From: Candidatus Accumulibacter proximus
GTDB lineage: Bacteria > Pseudomonadota > Gammaproteobacteria > Burkholderiales > Rhodocyclaceae
Assembly (NCBI GenBank): GCA_016709675.1
Contig: JADJMH010000006.1
Coordinates: 62,001-126,000 of the forward strand
Direction of reading: 5' to 3'
Length of the DNA: 64,000 nt
Both the position numbers and the translations under genes were made by a program. The notes under the pieces are model-generated. The model searched no databases, was not told the DNA's origin, and was given only the letters and a program-made list of their open reading frames with translations. Below, piece by piece: positions 47,392 through 58,309 of the stretch (position 1 is its first letter; each line of letters starts with the position of its first letter).

Positions 47392-48789
47392 ATGAAGCTA
47401 TCCCGAATCGAAATAACCCACTTTCGCTGCTTTGAATTCCTGCACGTCGATTTCCAAGCTGACATCAACGTGATTGTCGGTGCCAACGGATCGGGCAAGA
47501 GCAGCATCCTGGATGCTGCTGCCATCGCCCTTTACGAGCTCGTGGCGGCTAACGGGGCCGGCAGTCAGCGGCAACGAAAAGCCCAGGGCGTCTCGCTACT
47601 GCCCACGGACATCTACATCGCACCGCCAACTGCCGATGCTGCCAGTGCACCAAAGCAGTTTGTACAAATCAGAGCCAGCGCAAATGACTACTACCCGATC
47701 GAACACTTCACGGGAAAGACACCGACTGGTCAAGCAGCCGCGTTGGAATGGTCGCAATACATTGTCTATCAGCCCCCGGCCCGATTTAGTTACAGCAACA
47801 GCACCACCGAACGTCTATCCAGCCTGAACCAATACGTCCAGGCTCTCTGGCGCGAGATTGGCAAGAGTCCACAGGCGCTTATTCCCTTGCCTGTCGTGGC
47901 CTACTACCGCGCCACCAGACGGATGGGGGGAACGCCGGAGCTGGGGGACATCTTCAAGCTCGACCTGTCCAGAAACAAGGCGTTTGCCGATGCACTCGAT
48001 GCTGCTGCCAATTTCACGGCCATGTGTCAGTGGTTTTATCTCCGGGAAAATGCCGAGCTCCGGGCCCAGGTCAACGCGCAGGCTGAAGAAAATCAGGAAT
48101 TTGTCGATCTGCGCGCGATTCGACAGGCTCTGACACACACCGTCGAAGGGCTGGAACGTCTCTATTTCGACGGAAGTCCGCCCCGACTGATGGTTGATGT
48201 TCGGGAAGCGGATGGCGACGTCCACACACTTGAACTTGCCCAACTGAGCGATGGTTACCGAAATCTGCTCGCCCTGGTGCTCGATTTCGCCCGTCGCCTG
48301 GCGCAAGCCAACCCAAGGTGGCGAAACCCGCTTGAGGCGCCCGGCATTCTGCTCATTGACGAGGTTGAGCTTCATCTTCATCCCCGTTGGCAGCAAACGG
48401 TCATTCCCGGATTGCGTGCGGCTTTTCCGAACACGCAACTCATCATTTCCACCCACAGCCCAGCGGTGCTGACCACGGTGCGCCGCGAGCACATCCATCT
48501 GCTCGGGGCGGACCACCAGTTCGAGCAGATCCCGGAAGACGTCGGCACCTACGGCGCAGAAAACTCGCGCGTTCTCGCTGAGGTTTTTGGCGCCGATTCG
48601 CGCCCCCGCAATATCGACACCGTCCAGAAGCTGAACGAGTACCTCGGCTTGATTGAGAACCGCGAGCACGACACGAAAGCGGCACGCGTCTTGCGGAATG
48701 ATCTGGAATCCGCAGTGGGCCGCAGCGATGCGGATTTGCGCCGGGCTGACCTGCGCATTCGTCAGATCCAAGTACTGCACAAACAGTGA
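47392..48789 (+). CDS. ptuA: PtuA-like AAA/ABC-type ATPase (Septu system)
   Basis: This 465-residue ATPase has ABC/SMC-like motifs: Walker A VGANGSGKSSIL (about residue 30), signature-like LSDGYRNLLALVLDF (about 284), Walker B ILLIDEVELHLHPRWQ (about 320) and STHSPAVLTT (switch His). It starts MKLSRIEITHFRCFEFL. Such ATPases pair with an HNH nuclease of the TIGR02646 kind in Septu, where the ATPase senses infection and controls the nuclease. The next gene is exactly such a nuclease and overlaps by 4 bases. Confidence 0.83.
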   Translation: MKLSRIEITHFRCFEFLHVDFQADINVIVGANGSGKSSILDAAAIALYELVAANGAGSQRQRKAQGVSLLPTDIYIAPPTADAASAPKQFVQIRASANDYYPIEHFTGKTPTGQAAALEWSQYIVYQPPARFSYSNSTTERLSSLNQYVQALWREIGKSPQALIPLPVVAYYRATRRMGGTPELGDIFKLDLSRNKAFADALDAAANFTAMCQWFYLRENAELRAQVNAQAEENQEFVDLRAIRQALTHTVEGLERLYFDGSPPRLMVDVREADGDVHTLELAQLSDGYRNLLALVLDFARRLAQANPRWRNPLEAPGILLIDEVELHLHPRWQQTVIPGLRAAFPNTQLIISTHSPAVLTTVRREHIHLLGADHQFEQIPEDVGTYGAENSRVLAEVFGADSRPRNIDTVQKLNEYLGLIENREHDTKAARVLRNDLESAVGRSDADLRRADLRIRQIQVLHKQ

Positions 48790-49412
48790 GGACGATTCAA
48801 CGCAACGTGGCGCCAGACTGCCTTGCCGAGCAGCCGAAAAACCAGGATTGGAGCACGTTCATGGGGACGCCGTGCCATGTTACCGTCGATGCCGACTTGC
48901 GCAGGGAACAGCAGGGGTTGTGCTGCTATTGCGAAAGCGAAGTAGCCGACAATGAAGGCCATATTGAACACATGGAACCTCGTGGCCGCGATCAGTCTCG
49001 AATTTACGACTACACCAACATGGCGATCTCATGCGATGGCGGCACGGTAGAGCATTGCGGGCGCTACAAGGACGACAGCAAGAAGAACCCCAGACACTCA
49101 TGGGACGCGGCTCTCTTTTCTGCTCCCCATAATCCCGTCACCGCATCGCTGTTTTCGTACCTGCTGACTGGTCGTATCGTTCCAGCAACGGCCGATTCAG
49201 CAACGGCGAACTATCTGATCGGCTACCTCGGTCTCGATTGCCCCCGTCTCAACGAGCGACGCAAGCAACACGCGCGGGACCTCATTGACACCCTCGGCGA
49301 CCAGCCCGATCCGGGCCTGGTGGACTGGCTACGCCAGGATTACTTGCAGACGGACCAAAATGGTCGCCTGAAGCAATATCACTCGCTTTCGAAAGCGATT
49401 CTGGAACCATGA
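48786..49412 (+). CDS. ptuB: PtuB-like HNH endonuclease (Septu system)
   Basis: This 208-residue protein has a zinc-bound HNH fold: CCYCESEV (first Cys pair, about residue 46), GHIEHMEPRGRD (catalytic His region, about 58), YDYTNMAISCDGG (about 73-85). This is the retron/Septu-associated nuclease family TIGR02646. GTG 48786 overlaps the ATPase stop, so both are made together. Its stop TGA (49410-49412) overlaps the ATG of the methylase-start duplicate. Confidence 0.83.
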   Translation: MRTIQRNVAPDCLAEQPKNQDWSTFMGTPCHVTVDADLRREQQGLCCYCESEVADNEGHIEHMEPRGRDQSRIYDYTNMAISCDGGTVEHCGRYKDDSKKNPRHSWDAALFSAPHNPVTASLFSYLLTGRIVPATADSATANYLIGYLGLDCPRLNERRKQHARDLIDTLGDQPDPGLVDWLRQDYLQTDQNGRLKQYHSLSKAILEP

Positions 49413-49666
49413 CCTACACGAAAAAGCTCATCGAAGTCGCGCTGCCGCTGGAGGCGATCAACATCGCCAGCGCGCGCGAGAAGTCCATCCGGCACGGCCA
49501 CCCGGGCACGCTGCACGATGGCACCTTCGCTCTCGACATGGGCTGCCTGCATGTCGTCGAAAGCACACTGACGGAATGGCGCGGCAATCGGGACGAAGCG
49601 GCATGCTACGCTCTGGCCGACCTTGTCGCACACACAGCATCTCTCAAAACAGGAGCACCCCCATGA
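49409..49666 (+). CDS. Chimeric ORF: methylase N-terminus fused to an AbrB-type antitoxin tail
   Basis: The first 36 residues are the DUF1156 methylase start; after STLH the frame passes without a break into HDGTFALDMGC, LHVVESTLTEWRGNRDEAA. That tail resembles the MazE-like protein at 46703 (LDIEYLRAVEGTLSEWSG with D-E-A after it). The ORF is intact (85 residues) and overlaps the upstream ptuB stop and the downstream DUF2281 start by ATGA at both ends. No toxin follows it. It is probably a recombination scar, but it could be translated. Confidence 0.55.
   Translation: MTYTKKLIEVALPLEAINIASAREKSIRHGHPGTLHDGTFALDMGCLHVVESTLTEWRGNRDEAACYALADLVAHTASLKTGAPP
49410..49516 (+). repeat. 107-bp direct repeat, copy 1: duplicated 5' end of the DUF1156 methylase gene
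   Basis: Bases 49410-49516 match 50250-50356 with three differences in 107 bases. They encode TYTKKLIEVALPLEAINIAS and SIRHGHPGTLH, the DUF1156 N-terminus. Copy 2 is the true methylase start. Between them lie an antitoxin tail and the DUF2281/PIN pair. Confidence 0.9.
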
Positions 49667-49866
49667 CGCATGCCGAACTGGTGTACCAGCACCTGAAGCA
49701 ATTGCCCGATTCGGTCGCCGCCGAGGTCCTTGATTTCGTGCGCTTCCTGGAGCAAAAGCAAGCCAACGTTGAAGCTCGGTTGCCGCGACAGCCGGGCAGC
49801 GCCAGGGGATTGATCTGGATGGCCGCTGATTTCGACGCGTCGCTTGATGACTTCAAGGACTACTAG
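49663..49866 (+). CDS. DUF2281 antitoxin
   Basis: This 67-residue protein reads MTHAELVYQHLKQLPDSVAA, then EVLDFVRFLEQKQ, the DUF2281 pattern. These small proteins act as antitoxins to PIN-domain toxins. AGGAGCACCCCC precedes ATG 49663. The PIN gene starts at its last base. Confidence 0.8.
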   Translation: MTHAELVYQHLKQLPDSVAAEVLDFVRFLEQKQANVEARLPRQPGSARGLIWMAADFDASLDDFKDY

Positions 49867-50252
49867 TGAACCTGCTGCTCGATACCCACGCTTTTCTCTG
49901 GTGGATCGACGACAATCCAATGCCGCCGCTTGCCTCGGAAGCAATCCGCAATCCGGAAAACGCGGTCTGGCTCAGTGCAGCGAGCGCATGGGAAATCACC
50001 ATCAAGGTCAGCCTCGGCAAATTGCGTCTGCCTGACCGTGCAGCGCGTTTCATCGAAGCGCAGCGCCAGCGTAACGCCTTTGGCTGGTTGCCCGTTGATG
50101 TCGCCGCGCTCGACATCTTGCAGGATTTGCCCTTTCATCACCGTGATCCCTTTGACCGTCTTCTGATCGCACAAGCCGTTTCATTGGGCTACACGCTGGT
50201 CAGTGCCGACAGCGCCTTTGGGCAATACCCCGTCAGGACACTGTGGTCGTGA
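49866..50252 (+). CDS. PIN-domain toxin (VapC-like)
   Basis: This 128-residue PIN RNase starts at GTG 49866 with NLLLDTHAFLWWIDD (first Asp), ASAWEITIKVSLGKL (Glu), HHRDPFDRLLIAQA (Asp pair) and LVSADSAF (last Asp), the full acidic set. It pairs with the DUF2281 antitoxin. Its stop TGA (50250-50252) overlaps the GTG start of the methylase. Confidence 0.87.
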   Translation: MNLLLDTHAFLWWIDDNPMPPLASEAIRNPENAVWLSAASAWEITIKVSLGKLRLPDRAARFIEAQRQRNAFGWLPVDVAALDILQDLPFHHRDPFDRLLIAQAVSLGYTLVSADSAFGQYPVRTLWS

Positions 50253-50356
50253 CCTACAAGAAAAAGCTCATCGAAGTCGCGCTGCCGCTGGAGGCGATCA
50301 ACATCGCCAGCGCGCGCGAGAAATCCATCCGGCACGGCCACCCGAGCACGCTGCAC
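50250..50356 (+). repeat. 107-bp direct repeat, copy 2 (true methylase start)
   Basis: This partner of 49410-49516 contains the codons that begin the real methylase. Both copies overlap the stop codon of the gene before them. Confidence 0.9.
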
Positions 50357-50806
50357 CTGTGGTGGGCGCGGCGACCGCTGGCGGCGGCGCGGGCGGTGAT
50401 CTTCGCGCAGATGGTCGATGACCCGTCGGCGCATCCGGACATCTTCCCGACCGAGAAGAAGCAGGAGAAGGAGCGGCAGCGGCTGTTCCGCATCATCGAG
50501 GACCTGGTCAAGTGGGAGAACACCACCAACGAGACCGTGCTGCAGCAGGCGCGCGACGAAATCTGGCAGAGCTGGCGCTATACCTGCGCCGAGAATGCCG
50601 ACCATCCGCGGGCGAAGGAACTGTTCGACCGCTACAAGCTGCCGGCTTTTCATGACCCGTTCGCCGGCGGTGGCGCGCTGCCGCTCGAAGCGCAGCGGCT
50701 GGGGCTGGAGAGCTACGCCAGCGACCTGAACCCGGTGGCGGTGCTGATCAACAAGGCGATGATCGAGATACCGCCGAGGTTTGCCGGGCAGGCGCCCGTC
50801 AATCCA

Positions 50807-51030
50807 GGGGATAGGTTGTTGGGGAGGGTAGGGGCGCATTCAATCGCTCGGATTGAACGTCTGGCAAGGCATGGATCTGGCGGGGAGCTACCGGCTGGCC
50901 AGCCCGGCGCGCTATGCTGGGCGCTGCGTCGCCGGCGAACATCGCGGAGGGACAGCGGGGGCGGAGCGCGACTTCTGCTGCGGCGGGAGACTCGCCTGCC
51001 CGCCGGGGCCCACCCTCCTAGCCGGCGGGC
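50807..51030. other. Non-homologous insert of about 220 bp within the methylase gene
   Basis: The insert is very G-rich at its left end. It has one short inverted repeat, TCAATC/GATTGA (50840-50856, 5-base loop), and a stronger one at its right end, GCCCGCCGG (50998-51006) with CCGGCGGGC (51022-51030). No transposase is encoded and no target-site duplication was found. It may be a small non-autonomous element or an assembly error. Confidence 0.5.
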
Positions 51031-53386
51031 CAGGGCCTCGCTGCCGACGTGCGCTACTACGGCCAGTGGATGCGTGACGAGGCCGAGAAGCGCATCGGCC
51101 ACCTCTACCCGAAGATCGAGGTCACCGCCGATATGGCGAAGGATCGGCCCGACCTGAAGAAATACGTCGGCAAGAAACTCACGGTCATCGCCTGGTTGTG
51201 GGCGCGCACGGTCAAGAGCCCGAACCCAGCCTTCGCTAACATTGCTGTACCGCTGGCCTCGACCTTCATGCTCTCGACCAAGGTCGGCAAGGAAGCCTAT
51301 GTCGAACCAGTCATCGAGGACGGCGGCTATCGCTTCACGGTGAAGGTGGGCAAGCCGAAGGATGCCGAAGGGGCAAAGCATGGCACCAAGCTGTCGCGCG
51401 GGGCGAACTTCAGGTGCCTGATGTCGGGCGCGCCGATTGCCTCCGACCACATCTACGGCGAAGCCAACGCCGGGCGTATGGGCGCACGGCTGATGGCCAT
51501 CGTTGCCGAGGGTGATCGCGGGCGGGTCTATCTCGCACCGACGCCGGAGATGGAAGCGATTGCCCTGACCGCGCAACCGGAATGGAAACCGGAAGTCGCC
51601 ATGCCCGAGAACCCGCGCTGGTTCTCGCCGCCGCTCTACGGGCTGAAAACCTACGGCGACCTCTTCACCCCCCGCCAACTCGTCGCGCTGACGACCTTTT
51701 CCGACCTCGTGCAGGAAGCGCGCGAGCGGGTAAAGCGCGACGCCATTGCAGCCGGTCTGCCCGACGATGGCGAGGCCCTTGCAAAAGGCGGCGGGGGCGC
51801 CGCGGCCTATGCGGATGCGGTGGGAGTGTATTTGGGTTTGGCCATCAGCCGGTTTGCGGATCGCAATAATTCCATCTGCACATGGGACTCTGGCCCGGTG
51901 GGCACCCGAGCGTCCACCGGCGGATCGGCGCGCACGGCAAGTCTGCGCAACCTCTTTTCGCGGCAGGCGATACCGATGGCCTGGGACTATGGCGAGGCCA
52001 ATCCTTTCAGCGACTCCGGCGGTGGCTATAACAGTGCCCTGGATTGGATCGAGCCGGCCATCCGTTTCTTGTGCGGTACTGCTCGCGGTACTGCGACGCC
52101 TGACAATGCATCAATGCAATCTGTAAGCGCAGGCAAAGTCGTTTCCACCGACCCGCCGTACTACGACAACATCGGCTACGCTGATCTGTCAGATTTCTTC
52201 TACGTCTGGTTGCGTCGCACGCTGAAGCCCGTCTTCCCCGACCTTTTCGCCACGCTGGCCGTACCCAAGGCCGAGGAACTGGTGGCGACTCCCTACCGCC
52301 ACGGCAGTAAGATAAAGGCCGAGACCTTCTTCCTGGACGGGATGACGCAGGCCATGCACCGCCTTGCAGAACAATCACACCCGGCCTTTCCCGTGACCAT
52401 CTACTATGCCTTCAAGCAAGCCGAGAGTGACGGCGCGGACGGCACAACCAATACCGGCTGGGATACTTTCCTCGCTGCGGTGATCGAAGCTGGTTTCTCC
52501 ATCAGCGGCACCTGGCCGATGCGCACCGAACTGAGCAACCGTATGATCGGCTCGGGCACCAACGCCCTCGCTTCCAGCATCGTCCTCGTCTGCCGGCAGC
52601 GACCCGCCAACGCACCGACGGCCACCCGCCGTGATTTCGTCACCGCTCTCAAGGCCGAACTGCCTGCCGCCTCCGCTCAGGTTTGCCACCCGCCAGCGCG
52701 GCACCCCCCCTACATCGCCCCGGTGGACCTGGCGCAGGCCGCCATCGGCCCCGGCATGGCCGTCTATACGCGCTACGCCAAGGTACTCGATGCCGAAGGC
52801 AAACCGCTGCCGGTGCGCGCCGCGCTGGCGCTGATCAACCAGACCCTCGACGAAGCGCTGGCCGAGCAGGAAGGCGATTTCGACGCCGACAGCCGCTGGG
52901 CGCTCACCTGGTTCGACCAGACCGGCTTTGCCGAAGGCGATTACGGTGTCGCGGAGCAGCTTTCCAAGTCCAAGAACACCAGCGTCGGCGGCCTCGACGA
53001 AGCCGGCATTCTGGTGTCCCGGGCCGGCAAGGTACGCTTGCTCAAACCCCACGAACTGCCGGCCAACTGGGACCCGTTGACCGACAAGCGGCTCACGCAC
53101 TGGGAGATCGTGCACCAACTCATTCGCGCGCTGGAATCCGGCGGCGAAGGCGCCGCCGCCGGACTGGTCGCCAAGCTCGGCAGCAAGGCGGAAACCGCCC
53201 GCGAACTCTGTTACCGTCTCTATACCCTCTGCGAGCGCAGGAAGCGCGCGGTCGAGGCCATGGCGTACAACGGTCTGGTGCAAAGCTGGCCGGAGATCAC
53301 CCGCCTGGCCGCCGAAAAGCCCCGAGCGGTGACGCGTGCCACGCCTGATCTTTTTGGGCAAGAATGACGCAGCGAAGGAGCGATTG

Positions 53387-53692
53387 ATGAAACGACTGTT
53401 GAACCTCGACGAAGAGACCCTGGCGCGCTTCTGCGAAGCGCACCACATCCGCCGTCTGTCGCTGTTTGGCTCGCAACTCAAGGGAACGGCGAGGCCGGAC
53501 AGCGACGTGGACCTGCTGGTGGAGTTCGATCCAGATCATGTTCCCGGTCTCCTGGGCATCGCCTCGATGGAGCTGACGCTGTCGGAGATGCTGGGGGGCC
53601 GCAGGGTCGACTTGCGTACCGCGCAGGATCTCTCCCGTTACTTTCGGGACGAAGTGGTGCGCTCGGCAGAGGTGCAGTATGTCGCCGCATGA
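53387..53692 (+). CDS. MNT-type nucleotidyltransferase antitoxin (MntA-like), pair A
   Basis: This 101-residue minimal nucleotidyltransferase has SLFGSQLKGTARPDSDVDLL, the GSx(10)DxD active site. In MntA-HepT systems it modifies (AMPylates) the HEPN toxin to silence it. GAAGGAG precedes ATG 53387; the frame extends upstream into the methylase end, but that start lacks a site. Its stop overlaps the HEPN start by 14 bases. Confidence 0.87.
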   Translation: MKRLLNLDEETLARFCEAHHIRRLSLFGSQLKGTARPDSDVDLLVEFDPDHVPGLLGIASMELTLSEMLGGRRVDLRTAQDLSRYFRDEVVRSAEVQYVAA

Positions 53693-54017
53693 TCGCTGGC
53701 GCCTCCAGCACATGATCGAGGCCGCCGAAAGCACGCAGAAATTCATTTCCGGTCGCGAGCGTGCCGATCTTGACAGGGATCAGATGCTTGTTTTCGCGAT
53801 CGTGCGGGCGGTTGAAATCATCGGCGAGGCGGCCAGCAAGATCTCCGAGGAAACACGAATTTCGCATCCGGCGATTCCCTGGAAGGCCATCATCGGCATG
53901 CGCAACCGTCTGGTCCATGCCTACTTCGATATCGATGCCAGGATCGTCTGGGTGGCGGTCACCGAGGAGATACCCGCCTTGCTCGGTCAACTGAAAACGC
54001 TGGCGGCAAGCGAATAG
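53679..54017 (+). CDS. HEPN (DUF86/HepT-like) RNase toxin, pair A
   Basis: This 112-residue protein is all-helical, with the RNase motif R-x4-H in MRNRLVHAYFDID (about residues 75-87), including the Tyr that the partner AMPylates in HepT proteins. It forms a toxin-antitoxin pair with the preceding nucleotidyltransferase. It starts at ATG 53679. Confidence 0.88.
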   Translation: MSPHDRWRLQHMIEAAESTQKFISGRERADLDRDQMLVFAIVRAVEIIGEAASKISEETRISHPAIPWKAIIGMRNRLVHAYFDIDARIVWVAVTEEIPALLGQLKTLAASE

Positions 54018-54035
54018 AACGAACAGGGATCGTAC

Positions 54036-54089
54036 ATGGCCATCACCCATCACCAAGCACGAACGCGTCGGCAAGGCGCTGGAACGTCT
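54036..54089 (+). repeat. Duplicated 5' end of the DUF499 gene (scar)
   Basis: From ATG 54036 the sequence follows the start of the DUF499 gene (54820-54866): ATGGCCATCACC, then a tandem duplication of CATCACC (7 bases), then ACGCGTCGGCAAGGCGCTGG. After about 54089 the two diverge. The 7-base duplication breaks the frame. Between the scar and the real gene lies one nucleotidyltransferase-HEPN pair. Confidence 0.8.
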
Positions 54090-54117
54090 GAGTACTCCGG
54101 AGTGCTGCAGGAGATCA

Positions 54118-54432
54118 ATGATGGAATGGATTGACCAGGCAAGGATGTGTCTTGCTGAAAACTTGCCCAATGGCAGTCGGATGATTGTGTTTGGGTCGCA
54201 AGCGCGATGCGATGCGATGCCGGACAGCGACCTGGACCTGCTGGTGATCGAGCCCGAGGTCGCGGACCGCTTTGCCGAGATCGCGAGGCTCTCGACTCTG
54301 CTCGGGCAACGCCTGATTCCGGCCGATGTGGTGGTCATGAGCGCCGAGACTTTCGAGCACCAGAAGCGGGTCGTCAATACGCTCGCCTGGCGTGCGGATA
54401 GGGAGGGGCAGATTCATGACTTCGCCACTTGA
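54118..54432 (+). CDS. MNT-type nucleotidyltransferase antitoxin, pair B
   Basis: This 104-residue protein has IVFGSQARCDAMPDSDLDLL, a minimal nucleotidyltransferase site in which the second glycine of GSxxxG is replaced by Cys. The downstream HEPN starts inside its 3' end. It is not close to pair A in sequence. Confidence 0.85.
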   Translation: MMEWIDQARMCLAENLPNGSRMIVFGSQARCDAMPDSDLDLLVIEPEVADRFAEIARLSTLLGQRLIPADVVVMSAETFEHQKRVVNTLAWRADREGQIHDFAT

Positions 54433-54817
54433 TCACGCCCGCGCGCTGCTCGCCCGCGCCCGTGACGATTTCTACGTGGTTCGGCATCTGCGCGGGGAGG
54501 CGGATGCGCCGCTCTGGGTTCTTGGTTTCCACGCTCAGCAGGCGGTTGAGAAAGCGCTGAAATCGGTACTCTCGAGCCGCGGCATCGAATACCCCCGGAC
54601 CCACAATCTGGTGATGCTCGTAGAGATGTTACGGCGTGCCCAGATCGGGTTGCCGCCGGATGCCGATGCATTGGGATTGTTGGTGCCCTTTGGCGTGCTG
54701 CTGCGGTATGAAGACGTTGAGGGCGCCGATCCGCAGCACATCGATCCGGAAAGGTTTGATGGCTTCGTCGTCCGAACGATCGATTGGGCGGTGGAACACT
54801 TGAAGAAAGCTGACTGA
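54416..54817 (+). CDS. HEPN-domain protein, pair B
   Basis: This 133-residue protein begins MTSPLDHARALLARARDDFY, with GFHAQQAVEKALKSVL and RTHNLVMLVEML, the standard HEPN helices. It is a different HEPN subfamily from pair A; a clear R-x4-6-H motif is not obvious, so RNase activity is uncertain. ATG 54416 overlaps the nucleotidyltransferase stop. The DUF499 gene starts 2 bases after its stop. Confidence 0.82.
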   Translation: MTSPLDHARALLARARDDFYVVRHLRGEADAPLWVLGFHAQQAVEKALKSVLSSRGIEYPRTHNLVMLVEMLRRAQIGLPPDADALGLLVPFGVLLRYEDVEGADPQHIDPERFDGFVVRTIDWAVEHLKKAD

Positions 54818-54819
54818 GC

Positions 54820-58164
<3,345 letters not shown>

Positions 58165-58309
58165 TCTGCTTCGACCCCGCGCTCGCAGGAACCAGCCGCC
58201 GCCCTCCGGCTCGATGCTGCGCGAAGGCGGGCGCCGCTCGCCGAACCGTTGTGCTTCATGCGTCAGGACGGAACATGACGGGAGATTGACGGTCGGTTGG
58301 CGGGTGGGT

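Larger units (their letters stand above)
50249..53367 (+). pseudogene. DUF1156 adenine-type DNA methylase (Hma methylase-like), interrupted by an insert
   Basis: Starting at GTG 50249 the sequence reads TYKKKLIEVALPLEAINIAS, SIRHGHPSTLHLWWARRPLA, the DUF1156 start, then the SAM-binding motif DPFAGGGALPLEA (about residue 136) and SDLNPVAVLINKAM. After PPRFAGQAPVNP (to 50806) homology stops. It resumes in another frame at GLAADVRYYGQWMRDEAE (51034 on) and runs to 53367, with VVSTDPPYYDNIGYADLSDF (catalytic DPPY) and a C-terminal wHTH-like part. About 220 bases with stops in both frames separate the parts. The two halves carry different essential motifs, so neither should methylate alone. It would otherwise be about 960 residues. 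The downstream part has no clear ribosome binding site at GTG 51049. Confidence 0.8.
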
